Assembly (NCBI RefSeq): GCF_000828635.1
Contig: NZ_AP012547.1
Location: 2,294,001 to 2,358,000 of the forward strand
DNA from: Sulfuritalea hydrogenivorans sk43H
GTDB lineage: Bacteria; Pseudomonadota; Gammaproteobacteria; Burkholderiales; Rhodocyclaceae
DNA length: 64,000 bases
Reading direction: 5' to 3'
The translations under genes were made by a program, and so were the position numbers. Positions 35,708 through 46,769 of the stretch are shown one piece after another. The stretch's first letter is position 1. Every line of letters starts with the position of its first letter. Under the pieces are notes generated by a model. That model was not told the origin of the DNA and did not search any database. It worked only from the letters and a program-made list of their open reading frames with translations.

Positions 35708-36508
35708 TCAGGCACGCAGTGGATTCGCCGGCCTCTTCAACCGCTGACGGCTCGCCTCGAACAGGCATACCGCCGTCGCCGCCGCCACATTCAGCGACTC
35801 GCTGCCGCTCGCAAGCGGAATGGTGGTGCGTACGCTGGCCGCGGCAATCAGGTCCGGCGCAAGTCCCGCGCCTTCGTTGCCAACCAGCCAGACAACCGGG
35901 CCGGAGAGGTCGAGCTCATAGAGACTTGTGCCGCCGCGCGCGACAGTGGCGATGGAAGTCGCGGCGCTAGCCTCCAGCGCGGCAGCGAGATCGGCTTGTT
36001 CGCGAATCGCCAGCGAAAAATGCGCTCCCTGTCCCGCACGCAGCACGCGCTGGGTCCACGCACCGGCACACCCAGGACCCAGGACCACATCGCGTACGCC
36101 CGCAGCTGCGGCGCTGCGCAGGATTGCACCGACATTGCCGGCATCCTGAACCGCGTCGAGAAACACGGCATCGCCCGACAAGCCCCCTGTCGGCGCAGGC
36201 GGTATCCCGATCACCGCGGCAATGCCGGTCGGCGTGCTCACGCCGGAGATTTCGCGAAACAGGCTGTCGCGCAGGATCACGCACTCAACATTCGCGGCGC
36301 CTCGCAGCAGTTCATCGACCTCCGCATTTTTTTTCCCACTCTCGCTCACCAGCAATTGCTCGACGGCGATGCCGCGGGCAAAACAGGTCGTCACCAGATG
36401 AATCCCGTCCAGCAAGGCGCGGCCCTGCCGGCGCGGATCATCACTCAATGCGCGCAGGGTCTTGAAACCCGGATTTTCGCGAGAAGCGATGTGACGGGGA
36501 TCGCTCAT
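35708..36508 (-). CDS. TrmH/SpoU-family RNA 2'-O-methyltransferase
   Basis: 266 residues. An N-terminal substrate-binding domain (residues 1-100) is followed by the knotted SPOUT domain. LDAVQDAGNVGAILRSA carries the motif 1 Asn and Arg; VWLVGNEGAGL and IPLASGSESLNVAAATAV form the SAM-binding knot. It probably methylates a ribose in 23S rRNA (RlmB-like) or tRNA; the exact target cannot be read. It is the last gene of the minus-strand lpx cluster, 46 bp after rnhB. Confidence 0.88.
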   Translation of the reverse strand: MSDPRHIASRENPGFKTLRALSDDPRRQGRALLDGIHLVTTCFARGIAVEQLLVSESGKKNAEVDELLRGAANVECVILRDSLFREISGVSTPTGIAAVIGIPPAPTGGLSGDAVFLDAVQDAGNVGAILRSAAAAGVRDVVLGPGCAGAWTQRVLRAGQGAHFSLAIREQADLAAALEASAATSIATVARGGTSLYELDLSGPVVWLVGNEGAGLAPDLIAAASVRTTIPLASGSESLNVAAATAVCLFEASRQRLKRPANPLRA

Positions 36509-36554
36509 GCAACGGCTTCCGGGCTGTCCACTGGAGTTCGGCTCACCGGCAGGT

Positions 36555-37142
36555 TCATGATCCGGGCTTCCGTCGCACGTCGAGCAATGCCCGCACCGGC
36601 GCGAAACTCTTGCGATGGAAAGCGGCCGGGCCGTGCAGTTCCAGCGCCGCGCGATGCGCTACCGTGTCATAGCCTTTGTGACGATCCAGCGCGTACTGCG
36701 GAAAGGCCTCGTGGATGCAGCGCATCTCGGCATCGCGCGCGGTCTTGGCCAGAATCGATGCCGCCGAAATCGCCGGTTCCGTTGCGTCGCCGCCGATGAT
36801 CGCGCGCGCAGGAATCGCCAGCGACGGGCAGCGATTGCCGTCGATCAGAGCTGCCGCGGGTTGCACCGCGAGCGCCTCGACAGCCCGGCGCATGGCCAGC
36901 AGCGTCGCCTGCAGAATGTTGATGCTGTCGATTTCCTCGACCGATGCCGAAGCGATGCCGAAGGCGAGCGCCTTTTCGCGGATTTCGACGGCCAGGCGCT
37001 CGCGCTTGCGTTCCGACAGTTTTTTCGAGTCGGCCAAACCTTCGATGGGCCGCGCCGGATCGAGGATCACCGCAGCGGCATACACCGGCCCGGCGAGAGG
37101 CCCGCGCCCTGCCTCATCTACCCCGCATACCAGATGGGTCAT
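36555..37142 (-). CDS. rnhB: Ribonuclease HII
   Basis: A 195-residue nuclease removing ribonucleotides from DNA. Catalytic residues appear in [16 protein letters not shown] (Asp-Glu) and ALIDGNRCP (third Asp), with a further Asp in AKTARDAEM. Translation starts at the ATG at 37142, which overlaps the lpxB stop as ATGA. Confidence 0.95.
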   Translation of the reverse strand: MTHLVCGVDEAGRGPLAGPVYAAAVILDPARPIEGLADSKKLSERKRERLAVEIREKALAFGIASASVEEIDSINILQATLLAMRRAVEALAVQPAAALIDGNRCPSLAIPARAIIGGDATEPAISAASILAKTARDAEMRCIHEAFPQYALDRHKGYDTVAHRAALELHGPAAFHRKSFAPVRALLDVRRKPGS

Positions 37143-38293
37143 GCCTTTTGCAGCAGGTAGGGCAACACCGCATCGGCAGCCTTCTGCGCGGTATCCTGCC
37201 GCAGCAGCCGATGGATGCCGTCGAAGACGCGGGAAATTCCGGCGCGTGCCTGACGGTCGACCAGCAGGTTGCCCAGGGCCTGGGCCAGATTCTCCGGCGT
37301 CGCTTCGTCCTGCAGGAATTCGGGCACCACGTAGCGACCCGCAAGAATGTTCGGCAGGCCTACCCACGGCAGATAACGCATGCTCCGCATCAGCCGCCAT
37401 GACCACGGCGACATCTTGTAGGCGATCACCATGGGCCGGCCGACCAGCGCGGTTTCCAGCGTGGCGGTGCCGCTTGCCACCAGCACGGCATCGCTGGCCG
37501 CGACGGCGTCCGCCGCATGGCCGAACATCAGGGTGAAGGGCAGTTCGTCTGCCTTCAGTTTCCACATGGCCGTCTCGAATTGCTGCCGCGTCTCGCGCGA
37601 TACCAGCGGCACGAGGAACTGCAGAGTCGGATAGCGTTCCAGCAGCAGCCTGGCGGTCTCGATGAATGTCTCGGCCATGAAATGCAATTCGGACTGGCGG
37701 CTGCCGGGCAGCAGCGCAATCACCGGACGCTCCGCCGCCACACCGAGCCGTTCGCGCACGGCACGCTGGTCAATTTCAAGCGGAATGACGTCGGCCAGGG
37801 GATGGCCGACATAGCTGCACTTGACCGCTGTGCCCTGGTACAGCTCGGGCTCGAAGGGATACAGGGCAAGAATATGGCTCACCGACTGGATGATCCTGTT
37901 CATCCGGTTCTTGCGCCAGGCCCAGATCGACGGGCTGACGAAGTGGATGGTGGGTATCCCGTTGCGCTTGAGACGCCTTTCCAGCCACAGGTTGAAATCC
38001 GAACCATCGACGCCGATGAATACATCGGGCCGGTCCTTCAGCAAACGGCGCAGCAGTTGCCGCCGCATCGCGGTGATGGCACGATAATGCCGCAGGACTT
38101 CGGCGTAACCGCGCACCGCAAGCATCTCCGCCGGCCAGAGCGATTCGAAGCCCTCGCGCTGCATCTTCGGTCCGCCGATGCCGTAGAACTTCGCTTCCGG
38201 CAAATGCCGTTTCAGGGCGCCAACGAGATGCGCTGCCAGCTGGTCGCTGGAGGCCTCGCCCGCCACCATTGCTATCCGTGGAGCCTGTCTCAT
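37139..38293 (-). CDS. lpxB: Lipid-A-disaccharide synthase
   Basis: A 384-residue GT-B glycosyltransferase joining UDP-2,3-diacylglucosamine and lipid [18 protein letters not shown] starts the N-terminal domain, with [30 protein letters not shown] and [10 protein letters not shown] downstream. The start at 38293 ([12 protein letters not shown]) fits the family. It follows lpxA by 4 bp. Confidence 0.96.
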   Translation of the reverse strand: MRQAPRIAMVAGEASSDQLAAHLVGALKRHLPEAKFYGIGGPKMQREGFESLWPAEMLAVRGYAEVLRHYRAITAMRRQLLRRLLKDRPDVFIGVDGSDFNLWLERRLKRNGIPTIHFVSPSIWAWRKNRMNRIIQSVSHILALYPFEPELYQGTAVKCSYVGHPLADVIPLEIDQRAVRERLGVAAERPVIALLPGSRQSELHFMAETFIETARLLLERYPTLQFLVPLVSRETRQQFETAMWKLKADELPFTLMFGHAADAVAASDAVLVASGTATLETALVGRPMVIAYKMSPWSWRLMRSMRYLPWVGLPNILAGRYVVPEFLQDEATPENLAQALGNLLVDRQARAGISRVFDGIHRLLRQDTAQKAADAVLPYLLQKA

Positions 38294-38297
38294 GGAA

Positions 38298-39071
38298 TCA
38301 GCGAATGATTCCCCGTCCGGGCGCCGCGAGAAAATCGCTGAGCAGCGCCAGCTCGGGCACGGCAACCGATTCGGCGGCAATCACGGCACGTGCCTCATCG
38401 AGCTTCATCCCGCTCTTGTACAGGCTCTTGTAGGCCCGCTTCACCGCAGTCACTGCCTCGCCCGAAAAGCCGCGCCGCTTGAGTCCCTCGGCATTGATGC
38501 TGCGCGGCTCGGCCGGATTGCCGGCGGCCATGACGAAGGGTGGCAGGTCCTGCAACAGGATGGTGCCCATCGCGGTGATGCTGTGGGCGCCGATGCGGAC
38601 GAACTGATGTACCACCGTGAAGCCGCCGAGGATGGCCCAGTCACCGACATGCACGTGGCCGGCCAGTTGCGCGTTGTTGGCGAAGATGGTCTGGTTGCCC
38701 ACCTGGCAGTCATGCGCCAGATGAACGTAGGCCATGATCCAGTTGTCATTGCCCAGCCGCGTCACGCCGGCATCCTGGGCCGTGCCGCAATTGAAGGTAC
38801 AGAATTCGCGAATGGTGTTGCGGTCGCCGATTTCCAGGCGCGTCGGCTCACCCGCATATTTCTTGTCCTGCGGCTGCTCACCGATGGAACAGAACTGGAA
38901 AATGCGGTTGTCGCAGCCGATTCGCGTGTGCCCGGTGACCACGACGTGGGGCCCGATCACGGTGTGGTCGCCGATCTCGACGTGCTCGCCGACGATCGAA
39001 TAGGGACCGATGACGACGCCCTTGCCGAGCTTCGCCGCGGGGTGTACCAGAGCGGTGGAATGAACGCTCAT
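38298..39071 (-). CDS. lpxA: UDP-N-acetylglucosamine acyltransferase
   Basis: 257 residues with left-handed beta-helix hexapeptide repeats (STALVHPAAKLGKGVVIGPY) and the catalytic His in NWIMAYVHLAHDCQVGNQ. This is the first step of lipid A synthesis. Stop and start are shared with fabZ by one base. Confidence 0.97.
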   Translation of the reverse strand: MSVHSTALVHPAAKLGKGVVIGPYSIVGEHVEIGDHTVIGPHVVVTGHTRIGCDNRIFQFCSIGEQPQDKKYAGEPTRLEIGDRNTIREFCTFNCGTAQDAGVTRLGNDNWIMAYVHLAHDCQVGNQTIFANNAQLAGHVHVGDWAILGGFTVVHQFVRIGAHSITAMGTILLQDLPPFVMAAGNPAEPRSINAEGLKRRGFSGEAVTAVKRAYKSLYKSGMKLDEARAVIAAESVAVPELALLSDFLAAPGRGIIR

Positions 39072-39541
39072 CAGGGCGTGGGGCGCACGGCGCAGATGAT
39101 GTCGGCCTCGGCCGCCACCTGCCCATCGACCTTCGCGGTCGCCGAAAACTTCCAGATGCCGCGCTTGTTGGCATTGAGCGCGACATCGATGATCAATTGG
39201 TCGCCGGGGCCGACCGGCTTCTTGAAGCGTGCATTATCAATCCCGACAAAGTAGTACACCGACTTGTCGTCAGGCTTGTTGCCCATGGTCTTGAAGGCGA
39301 GGATCGCCGCAGTCTGCGCCATCGCCTCGATTACCAGCACGCCGGGCATCACCGGATGATGCGGATAATGGCCAGGGAAGAACGGCTCGTTCATGCTGAC
39401 GTTCTTGAGCGAAGTGATCCTCTCGCCGGGAATCACTTCCAGCACGCGATCGACCAGCAGGATCGGATAGCGATGCGGCAGGTACTCGAGAATTTGATGT
39501 ATGTCCAGACGGGAATCGACTGCCCCGCTTGCTTCGCTCAT
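39071..39541 (-). CDS. fabZ: 3-hydroxyacyl-ACP dehydratase
   Basis: 156 residues, hotdog fold. [13 protein letters not shown] and [21 protein letters not shown] contain the active-site His and Glu. It supplies unsaturated acyl chains and competes with LpxA for hydroxyacyl-ACP, hence its location in this operon. It overlaps lpxD by 4 bp. Confidence 0.97.
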   Translation of the reverse strand: MSEASGAVDSRLDIHQILEYLPHRYPILLVDRVLEVIPGERITSLKNVSMNEPFFPGHYPHHPVMPGVLVIEAMAQTAAILAFKTMGNKPDDKSVYYFVGIDNARFKKPVGPGDQLIIDVALNANKRGIWKFSATAKVDGQVAAEADIICAVRPTP

Positions 39542-40569
39542 GATTTCTTCTCCAGTGCGGCAAGCCGCTGTTCGAGGGCACGGATTTTATCGGCCATCGC
39601 ATCAAGATGACGCAGCCGCGAAAAATTCTTCAGCCAGTCGCCGTGTTCCAGGAAAGGCACCGTGCCGCTGTAGGTACCGGCCTCCTTGATCGATTTCGCC
39701 ACCAGGGTTCCCGCCGAGACATTGACGTCATCCGCAATTTCCAGGTGCCCGAGAATGACCGCGGCGCCGCCGACCGTACAACGCGCGCCGATCACTGCGC
39801 TGCCGGCAATCCCGACACAGCCCGCCAGCGCGCTGTGCGCCCCGATTTTTACGTTGTGGCCCACCTGTATCTGGTTGTCGAGCTTGACCCCGTCGGCGAT
39901 GACCGTGTCGTCCAATGCACCGCGATCTATCGTGGTTCCCGCGCCGATTTCGACATCGTCACCGATCAGCACGCGTCCCATCTGGGGAATCTTGACCCAG
40001 GCACCATCGGCTTCACGGGCGAAGCCGAAACCATCGGCACCGATCACCACCCCGGAATGGACCAGGCAGCGTGCGCCGAGACGATTGCGCGGATAGACCG
40101 CCACGTTGGCCGCGAGCCGACTGCCGGAACCAATTTCCACCTCGGCGCCAATGCTGCAATTGGCCGCAATCACTACGTCGGCGCCGATTCTGGCGCCAGG
40201 ACCAATCCAGACATTGGGGCCGATACAAGCCGTTGCAGCGACCTCGCCCTCCACCACCGCGCTTGGATGCACGCCGGATTCGGGCATCGGCGGCGGATTG
40301 AGCCACTGCGCGACACGAGCGTAATAGAGATAGGGCTGCGATGTCAGAATCGCCGCCGCCGGACCGTTCGCCGCTGGCGGCGCCATGATCACCGCCGAGG
40401 CGCGGGTGCTTGCAAGCTGATGGCGATACCGGGGATTGGCAAGAAAGGCCAGATCACCAGGACCGGCATGTTCCAGCGTGGCAATGCGGGAAATCGCCGT
40501 ATCGCCAGCGCCGACTATTTCTCCGCCGAGACGGGCGACAATCTCGTCGAGCCGCAGCGCCACGGCCAA
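39538..40569 (-). CDS. lpxD: UDP-3-O-(3-hydroxyacyl)glucosamine N-acyltransferase
   Basis: 343 residues. An N-terminal uridine-binding domain (about residues 1-100) is followed by a beta-helix of hexapeptide repeats, catalytic His in [19 protein letters not shown] and a C-terminal coiled coil ([18 protein letters not shown]). This is the third lipid A step. It follows the skp-like gene by 6 bp. Confidence 0.97.
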   Translation of the reverse strand: MAVALRLDEIVARLGGEIVGAGDTAISRIATLEHAGPGDLAFLANPRYRHQLASTRASAVIMAPPAANGPAAAILTSQPYLYYARVAQWLNPPPMPESGVHPSAVVEGEVAATACIGPNVWIGPGARIGADVVIAANCSIGAEVEIGSGSRLAANVAVYPRNRLGARCLVHSGVVIGADGFGFAREADGAWVKIPQMGRVLIGDDVEIGAGTTIDRGALDDTVIADGVKLDNQIQVGHNVKIGAHSALAGCVGIAGSAVIGARCTVGGAAVILGHLEIADDVNVSAGTLVAKSIKEAGTYSGTVPFLEHGDWLKNFSRLRHLDAMADKIRALEQRLAALEKKS

Positions 40570-40575
40570 TGCGTC

Positions 40576-41076
40576 TTACTTGGTGCCGTCGCCCAGCGCC
40601 TTGATCACCTTGTCGGTGATATCGATGCGCGGGTTGGCGTAGACCGCTTCCTGGAAAATGATGTCGTACTTCTCGGCCTCGGCGATCTGCCTGATGATCT
40701 TGTTCACCCGCTCGAAAATCGCCGCCATTTCTTCATTCTGACGCTGGCTCAGGTCCTCGCGGAACTCGCGCTGCTTGCGCTGGAAATCGCGGTTGAGTTC
40801 GCCGAACTCGCGCTCCTTGGCGCGACGCTCGCTCTCGGCCATGGTCACGGCGTTCTTGTCGAGATTCTCCTGCAAGCCCTGCAACTGTTTGGCAATGCGT
40901 TGCAGATCCTGATCGCGCTTTTCGAAATCCTTTTCGATCTTCTTCTTGGCTCGTGCCGCCTGCGGGGCGTCGTTCAGTATCTTCTGGCTATTGACGAAGC
41001 CGATCTTGCTGTCGGCAAGAACGGTGGCGGAAAACGACAGCAGGGCGATACCTGCGAAAATATATTTCTTTAGCAT
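40576..41076 (-). CDS. skp: Periplasmic chaperone Skp/OmpH
   Basis: 166 residues with a signal peptide (MLKKYIFAGIALLSFSATVLA) and long alternating charged helices (residues 40-140), as in the Skp tentacles. It escorts outer-membrane proteins to the Bam complex, matching bamA 24 bp upstream. Confidence 0.93.
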   Translation of the reverse strand: MLKKYIFAGIALLSFSATVLADSKIGFVNSQKILNDAPQAARAKKKIEKDFEKRDQDLQRIAKQLQGLQENLDKNAVTMAESERRAKEREFGELNRDFQRKQREFREDLSQRQNEEMAAIFERVNKIIRQIAEAEKYDIIFQEAVYANPRIDITDKVIKALGDGTK

Positions 41077-41100
41077 GGCTCTCTCACTATTGGGAAGGGA

Positions 41101-43380
41101 TCAAAAGACCGAGCCCATCTGGAACTGCAAACGCTGCACCTTGTCTTCGGCTTTCTTGTTGAACGGATTCGCAAACGAGAACTTCAACGGACCCATTGGC
41201 GAATTCCAGGCCAATGCGACACCGGCACTGTATCTCAGGCTGCCCAGACTGAATTTGTTGTCGTAACCCCAGACACTGCCGGCATCGGCAAAGACACTCA
41301 AGCGCATGGAATTGTCGCGCCCCATGCCTGGCACGGGAAACAGCAATTCAGCGTTGCCGATCAGCCGCTTGTCTCCGCCCAGCGCCTCGTCCGTGGCCGG
41401 GTCGCGCGGCCCGAGGGAATTCGAGTCGAAGCCGCGCACCGAGCCAATGCCACCGGCGTAGAAGTTCTTGAAGAAGGGCAGCTCCTTGTTGCCATAGGAT
41501 TTGGCCAGGCCGATCTCGCCATTCAGTGCCAGAGTCAGCTTGCGATCAAGCGGGAAGAAGTGCTGATGCTGATAGGTTGCCTTGACATAGGTGGCGGTGC
41601 TGCCCGGCATTGCCATTTCAAGCACCGCCCGGCGATATACACCGCTCGTCGTCACCAGCAGACTGTCGCGGCCATCCTTTTGCCAACCGGCAGTGCCCAA
41701 CAGGGTATTGCTGCTTGCGCCGAAGCGGGTGACATAGTCCTGGTAGCGCAAGGGACTGTTGGTATCCACCGTCAGCTTGGTGCGATCGAACGAAAGCCCG
41801 AAATTCAGGTAATCATCTTCGGCAATCGGGACGCCCCAGCGCCCGCCACCGCCAAAGGATTTTGAGCCGAAGCTACCTACCGCCAATGTGCTGGTGTCGG
41901 TCTTGCGGTAGTAGATGTCGAAGCCCTGGCTGACGCCGTCGACCGTGAAATACGGATCGGTGTGCGACAGGGAGTAAACCTTGTTCGCCGCGCTGGTGCT
42001 GACCTGGACGCCGACATGCTTGCCGCTGCCGAACAGGTTCTGCTGCTGCACCGAGCCTGACACGGAGAACTTGTCCGCACTGGAAAAACCCGCGCCGAGC
42101 ATGATGTTGCCGGTGGGCTTTTCCTTGACCTTGACTTCCATGTCTACCTGATCGGTGGTTCCGGCGACGGGCGGGGTTTCAACGGTCACCTCGTCGAAGT
42201 AGCCCAGCCGATCAACCCTGGTGCGCGACTTGTTGATCTTGTCGCCGTCGTACCAGCCGGATTCGGCCTGGCGCATTTCGCGGCGCACCACTTCATCGCG
42301 GGTGCGCGTGTTGCCCGTCACGTTGATGCGGCGCACATACACGCGCCGCCCCGGATCGATGAACACGGTGAATGCCACCTGGCGCTTTTCCTTGTCGAGT
42401 TCCGGCGCCGCATTGACGTTGGCAAACGCATAACCTTCATTGCCCAGCCGCTCGCTGATGGCCTTGGTGGTCTCGGTCATCCTCTCGCGCGAGAACACCT
42501 CGCCCGGCTTGATCTGCACCAGCTTGGTCAATTCCGCTTCCGGCAACAACAACTGCCCCGCCAGCTTGACCGACGACACCGAGTACTTTTCACCCTCATT
42601 GATGTTGATGGTGATGTAGATGTCCTGCTTGTCCGGCGAAATCGACACCTGGGTCGACTCGATATTGAATTCGAGGTAGCCGCGATCGAGATAATGCGAG
42701 CGCAGGGTTTCCAGATCGCCGGAGAGCTTCTGCTTCGAATATTGGTCGTTCTTCGTGTACCAGGTCAGCCAGCCCGGCGTGCGCAGCACCAGCAGGTCGA
42801 GCAGGTCCGCTTCGCTGATGGCGCCGGCGCCGATGATGTTGATCTGCCGGATCTTGGCGATATCGCCTTCGTTAACAGCGAAATTCACGCCGACGCGATT
42901 GCGCTCCAGCGGCGTGATGGTCGTCGTGATCTGGACCGCATAGTGGCCCTGCGCCAGATATTGGCGCTTGAGTTCCTGCTCGGCACGCTCGACCATGGCT
43001 CGGTCGAAAATCCGCGACTCGGCGAGACCGACTTCGCGCAGCGACTTCTTCAGGTCTTCCGGCTTGAAGGCCTTGAGTCCGGTGAATTCGAGCGAGGCGA
43101 TGGCCGGGCGCTCCTCCAGCACCACCACCAGCACCTCGCGGTCGATTTCGAGACGCACATCCTTGAAGAATCCGGTGGCAAACAGTGCCTTGATGGCGGC
43201 GGCGGCTTTCTCGTCCGTCATGGTGTCGCCGACCTTGACCGGAAGGTAGGAGAACACGGTGCCGGCCTCGGTACGCTGGATCCCCTCGACCCGGATATCC
43301 TTGATCTGGAACGGATCGAACGCAAACGCGGAACGGGCCAGCAGAGCGACAAGCAGACCGGCAAGCAGTTTCTTCTTCAT
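41101..43380 (-). CDS. bamA: Outer membrane protein assembly factor BamA
   Basis: 759 residues: signal peptide, five POTRA domains (about residues 22-420, first FQIKDIRVEGIQRTEAGTVF) and a C-terminal 16-stranded barrel. The loop-6 VRGFDSNSLGP (V/IRGF motif) and the final aromatic strand ending GSVF are present. It inserts barrel proteins into the outer membrane. It follows rseP by 15 bp. Confidence 0.97.
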   Translation of the reverse strand: MKKKLLAGLLVALLARSAFAFDPFQIKDIRVEGIQRTEAGTVFSYLPVKVGDTMTDEKAAAAIKALFATGFFKDVRLEIDREVLVVVLEERPAIASLEFTGLKAFKPEDLKKSLREVGLAESRIFDRAMVERAEQELKRQYLAQGHYAVQITTTITPLERNRVGVNFAVNEGDIAKIRQINIIGAGAISEADLLDLLVLRTPGWLTWYTKNDQYSKQKLSGDLETLRSHYLDRGYLEFNIESTQVSISPDKQDIYITININEGEKYSVSSVKLAGQLLLPEAELTKLVQIKPGEVFSRERMTETTKAISERLGNEGYAFANVNAAPELDKEKRQVAFTVFIDPGRRVYVRRINVTGNTRTRDEVVRREMRQAESGWYDGDKINKSRTRVDRLGYFDEVTVETPPVAGTTDQVDMEVKVKEKPTGNIMLGAGFSSADKFSVSGSVQQQNLFGSGKHVGVQVSTSAANKVYSLSHTDPYFTVDGVSQGFDIYYRKTDTSTLAVGSFGSKSFGGGGRWGVPIAEDDYLNFGLSFDRTKLTVDTNSPLRYQDYVTRFGASSNTLLGTAGWQKDGRDSLLVTTSGVYRRAVLEMAMPGSTATYVKATYQHQHFFPLDRKLTLALNGEIGLAKSYGNKELPFFKNFYAGGIGSVRGFDSNSLGPRDPATDEALGGDKRLIGNAELLFPVPGMGRDNSMRLSVFADAGSVWGYDNKFSLGSLRYSAGVALAWNSPMGPLKFSFANPFNKKAEDKVQRLQFQMGSVF

Positions 43381-43395
43381 TTAATTGGACGAGAA

Positions 43396-44769
43396 TTAGC
43401 CGGAAACAAGGCGGTTGATATCGTTGTAGAAGGCAAAAGCCATCAGCAGCGCCAGCAAGGCAAAACCGATCTGTTGGCCGATTTCCAGAGCCCGTTCCGA
43501 GACCGGGCCACCCCTGAGAAACTCGACGAGATAATACATCAAATGCCCCCCGTCCAGAACTGGCACGGGCAGCAGATTCAGCACGCCGAGGCTGATGCTG
43601 ATGAGTGCCAGGAAGCGCAGGTAGTAGCTGGCGCCGAGTCGCGCCGACTGCCCCGCGTAATCGGCGATGGTCACCGGTCCGGAAAGGTTCTTCCACGACA
43701 GTTCCCCGGTCAGCATGCGCCCCATCATGCGCAGGCTCAGGATCGAGGTATCCCAGGTCTGCTGCAACGCCCGATCGATTGATTCGAGCGGCCCGTAACT
43801 CACTTCCGTGGTCATCTCGAAGGCCTCGCCCTTGCCCTCCTTCGCCATCAGGCCGAGACGTCCGATTTTATGCTGGCCTTCTTCCGTCATGCGCGGGGTG
43901 GCCGCGAGCTCGATCTGCCGACCGTCGCGCTCCACGACAAACGCCAACTGGCGCCCCGCCGCCGCACCTGCCACTGCGGCCAGTTGTTTCCATTCGCTGA
44001 TCGCCTTGCCGTCAATCGACAACACCCGATCGCCGTCGCTGAACCCCGCAAGCGCAGCGGCCGAATTCGGCTGTACGCGTCCGACCACCGCCGGCAGCGG
44101 CGGCCGGAATAGCACCAGCCCAAGCAAGCGCAGGGGATCCTTCTCCAGCTGTTCCAGATCGAAACGATCGCTGGCGATCCGGTAGACGCCGATCTCTCGT
44201 TGCAGGCTGATCACTTCCAGCTGCAGCACCTCCTTGTCCAATGCCCGCTGCATGACCTCCCAACGCAGTTGCTGCCATGTTTCGATGGGTTTGCCATTGA
44301 CCGAGCGCACCGTTACGCCATCGCCGATGCCGGCCATCGCCGCCGGAGTACCGGCTGGCGGCAAGCCGAGACGCGGCTTGAGTTCCGTCACGCCGTGCAT
44401 GAACAGGACCCAATACAACACGATCGCCAGCAGGAAGTTGGCCGCCGGGCCGGCGGCCACAATGAATGCGCGCCGCCCCACGGATTGACGATTGAAGGCT
44501 CGCGGCAGTTCCGCGGAAGGCACCTCGCCTTCGCGTTCGTCGAGCATCTTGACGTAGCCGCCGAGCGGAAACGCCGAGATCGCCCATTCGGTGCCATCAC
44601 TCCCGTGGCGCCGCATCCAGAGCACCTTGCCGAAGCCGAAGGCGAAGCGCAGGACCTTGACGTTGCATGCCCGCGCCGCGAGGTAATGGCCCATTTCGTG
44701 AACCACCACCAGCACAGCCAGGGCCAGCAAAAATGCGCCCGCGTACCAGGCCAGCGATTCCGGGTTCAT
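43396..44769 (-). CDS. rseP: Site-2 intramembrane protease RseP
   Basis: 457 residues. Zinc site HEMGHYLA lies in the first helix (H24, H28), followed by two PDZ domains (about residues 115-290) and the second metal motif [14 protein letters not shown]. It cleaves anti-sigma factor RseA and remnant signal peptides. The start overlaps the dxr stop as ATGA. Confidence 0.96.
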   Translation of the reverse strand: MNPESLAWYAGAFLLALAVLVVVHEMGHYLAARACNVKVLRFAFGFGKVLWMRRHGSDGTEWAISAFPLGGYVKMLDEREGEVPSAELPRAFNRQSVGRRAFIVAAGPAANFLLAIVLYWVLFMHGVTELKPRLGLPPAGTPAAMAGIGDGVTVRSVNGKPIETWQQLRWEVMQRALDKEVLQLEVISLQREIGVYRIASDRFDLEQLEKDPLRLLGLVLFRPPLPAVVGRVQPNSAAALAGFSDGDRVLSIDGKAISEWKQLAAVAGAAAGRQLAFVVERDGRQIELAATPRMTEEGQHKIGRLGLMAKEGKGEAFEMTTEVSYGPLESIDRALQQTWDTSILSLRMMGRMLTGELSWKNLSGPVTIADYAGQSARLGASYYLRFLALISISLGVLNLLPVPVLDGGHLMYYLVEFLRGGPVSERALEIGQQIGFALLALLMAFAFYNDINRLVSG

Positions 44770-45968
44770 GCAGGCCCTTGCGCCGAGCTTGCGCCAAAAC
44801 GGCGCACGAGGAGATCAAGGGCCGCCGCGCGCCCCTGACGATCGGCCTCCAGCACCGCGGCAAGGTCGGGCACCGCAGCCTGGGGCACTGCATCCAGGGT
44901 GGCGGCAATAAGCTCGGCAACGCCCAGATAGGAAAGGCGGCGCTCCAGGAAAGCCGCCACCGCTACCTCGTTCGCGGCATTGAGTACCGCCGCCGCATTG
45001 CCCTCGGCGCGCAGTGCGCGATAGGCGAGATCGAGGCAGGGAAACCGCGCGAGGTCGGGACGCTCGAAATTGAGCTGGCCCACCGCGAACAGGTCGAGCG
45101 GCGCCACGCCCGATTCGATGCGCTGCGGCCAGGCCAGCGCGTTGGCAATCGGTGTGCGCATGTCGGGATTGCCCAACTGCGCCAGAACGGAACCGTCCTC
45201 GTAATCGACCAGGGAATGGATCACGCTCTGCGGATGGATCACCACTTCGATCCTGTCCGCCGGCGCGTTGAACAGCCAGTGCGCCTCGATCACTTCGAGG
45301 CCCTTGTTCATCATGGTCGCCGAATCGACCGAAATCTTGCGTCCCATCACCCAGTTGGGATGCGCCACCGCCTGCTCGGGCGTGACCCCGGTCAGGGTCT
45401 CCAGCGGCACGCTGCGAAACGGCCCGCCGGAGGCGGTCAGCAGAATGCGCCGGACGCCGCTGTGCGCCATGTCGCCCGCGTAATCATGCGGCATCGACTG
45501 GAACACCGCATTGTGTTCGCTGTCGATCGGCAGCAGCAGGGCACCGGCGCGGCGTACTTCGGCCATGAACACCGCGCCGGCCATCACCAGCGCTTCCTTG
45601 TTGGCCAGCAATACCCGTTTGCCGGCACGCGCCGCGGCCAGGGTCGGCGGCAACCCGGCGGCGCCGACGATGGCGGCCATCACCGCATCGACTTCGGGCA
45701 GGCTGGCGACTTGCGACAATGCGTCGGGGCCATGCAACACCTCGGTGCGCAGGCCGCCATCCCTCAACATTCCGGCCAGTCGCTGCGCATCGGCCGCACT
45801 GCCGACCACGGCATAGGCCGGCCGGAACCGGCGGCACTGCGCGGCGAGAACCTCCACCTGGCGATGTCCGGTCAGCGCCACGACTTCGAAGCGATCCGGA
45901 TGGCGCGCCACCACATCCAGCGTGCTGACGCCGATCGAGCCGGTGGCGCCGAGAACGGTCAGTTTCAT
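44766..45968 (-). CDS. dxr: 1-deoxy-D-xylulose 5-phosphate reductoisomerase
   Basis: 400 residues of the MEP isoprenoid pathway. NADPH-binding [15 protein letters not shown] lies at the N-terminus, [10 protein letters not shown] contains the metal and substrate region, and [20 protein letters not shown]-like sequence is seen ([16 protein letters not shown]). The start at 45968 overlaps the cdsA stop as ATGA. Confidence 0.97.
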   Translation of the reverse strand: MKLTVLGATGSIGVSTLDVVARHPDRFEVVALTGHRQVEVLAAQCRRFRPAYAVVGSAADAQRLAGMLRDGGLRTEVLHGPDALSQVASLPEVDAVMAAIVGAAGLPPTLAAARAGKRVLLANKEALVMAGAVFMAEVRRAGALLLPIDSEHNAVFQSMPHDYAGDMAHSGVRRILLTASGGPFRSVPLETLTGVTPEQAVAHPNWVMGRKISVDSATMMNKGLEVIEAHWLFNAPADRIEVVIHPQSVIHSLVDYEDGSVLAQLGNPDMRTPIANALAWPQRIESGVAPLDLFAVGQLNFERPDLARFPCLDLAYRALRAEGNAAAVLNAANEVAVAAFLERRLSYLGVAELIAATLDAVPQAAVPDLAAVLEADRQGRAAALDLLVRRFGASSAQGPA

Positions 45969-46769
45969 GAGCGGACCCAATGCAAAATGAGCGCGGCCAG
46001 CGGCAGGGTCGAGGTCAGCGCATCGATGCGATCGAGTACGCCGCCGTGCCCCGGCAGCAGGTTGCTGCTGTCCTTGATGCCGGCCTGTCGCTTCAGCAGG
46101 GATTCGAACAGGTCGCCCATGACGCTCACCGCCGTGAGCAGGACCAGCATCAGGACGAGCAAGGGCAGCGACAGCGGCAGCTTGTCCTTCAAGGGCGAGA
46201 ACGACAGCACGATGCCGCCGTAGATCAGCACGCCGACCACCGCGCCCGCCACGCCTTCCCAGGTCTTGCCGGGGCTGATGCTCGGCGCCAGCTTGTGTTT
46301 GCCAAATGCCCGGCCGGCGAAATAGGCCGAGATGTCGGCGACCCAGACCAGCGCCATGGCCGCGAGCATCAGCCAGGTATCCACCGCGTGCAGCGCCACC
46401 ATCGCCGCCCAGGTCGGCAAAATCACCAGGGCGCCGAGCAGGTAGCCGAAGAAGTCGTTGCCGGCCAGCGTCCATTTAAAGCGGAACCACAACGGCACGA
46501 CAAGAATCCAGAACGCCACCGAGACGCCAAGCAATACCGGGACAAGTGGCTGCGCCGCCACCGTCAGTTGCCAGCAGAACAGCATCAGGACGAACGCATA
46601 CATCACCCGCGCCGGCTGGTCCTGGCGCATCAGGCCGCCCCACTCCCACGCGGCGAGCGCGGCGATCGCGGCAAAGGTCAGCACCGCCGCCAGCGGCGGC
46701 ATGGCAAACAGGATCAGCCCGAGTCCGGCAACCAGCAGCAGCGCGGTGATCGACCCGCGTCTTAAGCAT
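45965..46769 (-). CDS. cdsA: Phosphatidate cytidylyltransferase, with an apparent 1-base frameshift at the N-terminus
   Basis: A polytopic enzyme making CDP-diacylglycerol; the C-terminal signature [12 protein letters not shown] and [20 protein letters not shown] are intact. The start is odd. The ATG at 46769 reads MLKTRV, a typical CdsA beginning, but an extra G at 46751 throws off the frame of the rest, which begins [11 protein letters not shown]. In the main frame no ATG, GTG or TTG lies between the uppS stop and the first helix, only CTG codons near 46741. Either the base is a sequencing error, or the gene uses a rare start, or it is truly frameshifted. CdsA is essential, so an error or unusual start is most likely. 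Confidence 0.85.
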
